Origin: Bacteroidales bacterium UBA5349
GTDB taxonomy: Bacteria > Bacteroidota > Bacteroidia > Bacteroidales > Tenuifilaceae
Assembly: GCA_002410065.1 (NCBI GenBank)
Contig: DHQB01000028.1
Coordinates: 75,963 to 139,962, forward strand
Direction: 5' to 3'
DNA length: 64,000 bases
Position 1 is the first letter of the stretch. Every line of letters begins with the position of its first letter. The translations under genes were made by a program, and so were the position numbers. Of this stretch, positions 62,570 to 64,000 are shown one piece after another. The notes under the pieces were generated by a model. It searched no databases, was not told where the DNA came from, and saw only the letters and a program-made list of their open reading frames with translations.

Positions 62570-62872
62570 ATGATTAAACATATTGTAATGTGGAAGTTAA
62601 AAGAAATTGCCGAGGGACACGGCAAACTAGAGAATGCTAGGATTATAAAAACAGAGCTAGAACTACTAAAAGATGAAATTAGTGAGATTATAGATATAGA
62701 GGTGGGTATAAACGTTGTTGAGGACGCTCAGGCATATGATGTTGTTTTATACTCTACTTTTAAAAATAAAGAGGATTTAAATAGGTATCAAATCAATCCT
62801 TCGCACGTAAAAGTGGCAGGATTTATTGGAAAGGTAAGAGAGTCAAGAGTGGTTGTTGATTACGAGATTTAA
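62570..62872 (+). CDS. Dabb (stress-responsive A/B barrel) domain protein
   Basis: The 100-residue protein matches the Dabb family throughout: MIKHIVMWKLKEIAEGHGKL, EISEIIDIEVGINVVEDA and YDVVLYSTFKNKEDLNRYQI, with NPSHVKV near the C-terminus. These are small ferredoxin-like dimeric proteins of unclear function. It is preceded by a strong Shine-Dalgarno sequence and has frequent ATA and TTA codons, both unlike most genes here. The next gene begins 17 bp on. Confidence 0.9.
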   Translation: MIKHIVMWKLKEIAEGHGKLENARIIKTELELLKDEISEIIDIEVGINVVEDAQAYDVVLYSTFKNKEDLNRYQINPSHVKVAGFIGKVRESRVVVDYEI

Positions 62873-62874
62873 AT

Positions 62875-62882
62875 AAGAGGAG
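62875..62882 (+). promoter_or_regulatory. strong Shine-Dalgarno sequence before the methyltransferase gene
   Basis: AAGAGGAG ends 7 nt before the ATG at 62890, again an unusual feature in this window. Confidence 0.7.
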
Positions 62883-62889
62883 ATTTGTT

Positions 62890-63981
62890 ATGAAGGAAGT
62901 TATAGCGTTATTAAATCAAATTCTATTAAATGAGGAAATTATTTATGCGGTAATTAGCGATCAAAGAAAAAAAGATGAAGAAAGTTATAGTAAAGTAACG
63001 GTTAAGCCAGTATTGATAAACGATGAACTAAACCTTCAGTTCACATATAGTTATAAAACCAAGGTATTGCATAAGAACTTAATTCCTGCTGAATCCCTTG
63101 ATTTAATTGAGAAACTTTTAGTAGAAGATTTTAAACAGGCAATATTTTTTACAAAAAAGGCAGATTATTACATATTGATTTCTAAAAAAGGGAAAGTAAG
63201 CATACTAAAAAAGAACCCTACAAAAGAGGATATAGATTTAGCGCATAATCGAAAAAAGACTTATTTAATTGAAGAGGGAGAGCCTTGTGATTTTCTTATA
63301 AGGCTTGGTGTAATGAACGGAGAAGGTAAAGTCTTTTCAAAAAAATACGACAAATTCAAACAAATAAACCGTTTTTTAGAGATGGCTGCTGATGTTGTCC
63401 CTAAAATCAGTAAGGATAAAACATTAAATATTGTGGATTTTGGTTGTGGCAAATCCTATTTAACTTTCGCTCTTTATTACTATTTAGTGGATGTTTTAAA
63501 ACTGGATGTAAATATTGTAGGACTTGATTTAAAGAGCGATGTGATCAGTTTTTGCAACACAGTGGCCTTAGATTTAAAATATGAAAGGTTAAATTTTATT
63601 CAGGGTGATATAAAAGATTACCAAGAACTTGATAAAGTTGATATGGTGGTTACACTTCATGCATGCAACACCGCTACAGATGCTGCAATAGTAAAGGCTG
63701 TAAACTGGGGAGCACAAGCCATACTTTCTGTGCCATGCTGCCAGCAAGAGTTTTACGATAAGATAAAATCCACCGTGCTCGATCCAATGCTAAGCCATGG
63801 GATAATAAAAGAAAAATTGGCATCGCTAGTAACGGATAGCCTTAGGGCAACTGTTTTAGAGCTGTTTGGATATCAAGTACAAATGCTTGAATTTATAGAT
63901 ATGGAGCATACTCCCAAAAATATACTAATACGGGCTATAAAAACTGATAATAAGGATAATAAAGAAGCCATTAATAAATAA
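62890..63981 (+). CDS. class I SAM-dependent methyltransferase (Methyltransf_32-like)
   Basis: The 363-residue protein has an N-terminal all-alpha/beta region (residues about 1-170) without known motif and a Rossmann methyltransferase domain: LNIVDFGCGKSYLTFALYYY (motif I, about 178-197), VGLDLKSDVI, FIQGDIKDY and MVVTLHACNTATDAAI (the HACNTATD motif), plus a VPCCQQEFYD Cys pair. It resembles rRNA- or small-molecule-methylating proteins of Clostridia. Lys- and Ile-rich codon usage and the strong Shine-Dalgarno sequence suggest transfer. Its stop is 19 bp from the window end. Confidence 0.88.
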   Translation: MKEVIALLNQILLNEEIIYAVISDQRKKDEESYSKVTVKPVLINDELNLQFTYSYKTKVLHKNLIPAESLDLIEKLLVEDFKQAIFFTKKADYYILISKKGKVSILKKNPTKEDIDLAHNRKKTYLIEEGEPCDFLIRLGVMNGEGKVFSKKYDKFKQINRFLEMAADVVPKISKDKTLNIVDFGCGKSYLTFALYYYLVDVLKLDVNIVGLDLKSDVISFCNTVALDLKYERLNFIQGDIKDYQELDKVDMVVTLHACNTATDAAIVKAVNWGAQAILSVPCCQQEFYDKIKSTVLDPMLSHGIIKEKLASLVTDSLRATVLELFGYQVQMLEFIDMEHTPKNILIRAIKTDNKDNKEAINK

Positions 63982-64000
63982 TGCGAATTAAGGGTTGAAA

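Overview
The window looks like chromosomal DNA of a Bacteroidota bacterium, probably Bacteroidales or a close relative. The gene families are typical of that phylum: an UpxY-type NusG paralogue, TPR-SpoIIE phosphatases, Cache-HAMP-GAF sensors with a conserved Gln/Glu/Met coiled coil, PspC/PadR clusters, DUF2797 and DUF3108. Several intergenic regions carry the Bacteroidota -7 box (TAnnTTTG), and most genes lack a Shine-Dalgarno sequence. No CRISPR array, insertion sequence, prophage or rRNA operon was seen. Two tRNA genes are present: Arg-CCT on the minus strand and Gln-TTG on the plus strand.

Positions 1-8070: a D-Ala-D-Ala-ligase-like gene cut by the window edge, a GNAT acetyltransferase, and a histidine kinase plus NtrC-type (sigma-54) regulator. 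These are followed by a sigma-54 promoter with upstream palindromes that drives an envelope operon: a DUF4398-like lipoprotein, two YkuD L,D-transpeptidases and an unknown membrane-anchored protein. This linked regulator-promoter-operon block is the best candidate for an undescribed system. Positions 8470-19440: an Lrp regulator, a TPR hybrid kinase, two transporters, an orphan UpxY, rpiB, hemW and a TPR-SpoIIE phosphatase.

Positions 19500-32300: a TetR-TolC-adaptor-RND efflux operon; a minus-strand group of cNMP-binding histidine kinase, glycosyltransferase and lipoprotein; a Cache-HAMP-GAF-PAS sensor with no output domain; and a DUF2797 protein. Positions 32400-41700: a PspC-PadR-PspC operon, tRNA-Gln, a TolC/adaptor pair without a pump, tsaB, a DUF3108 protein, efp and a GAF-SpoIIE phosphatase. 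Positions 41690-47050 (minus strand): an O-antigen ligase-like protein, a Wzz-like protein, tyrS, a CvpA-like protein and a polyprenyl synthase.

Positions 47250-57140: an ArsR regulator, queD, polA, a MORN/TonB-like lipoprotein, crcB, a VF530 protein, a DEAD-box helicase, rlmF, a palindromic intergenic repeat, a small membrane protein and nfo. Positions 57150-64000: a second output-less sensor, divergent from a second TPR-SpoIIE phosphatase, then two genes with strong Shine-Dalgarno sequences and different codon habits that look acquired from a Firmicute.

Signalling genes are dense, with two-component systems, three PP2C-type phosphatases and two receptor-like sensors. Most of the rest is housekeeping and envelope or efflux functions. 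Functions are inferred from motifs read by eye; no database search was run.
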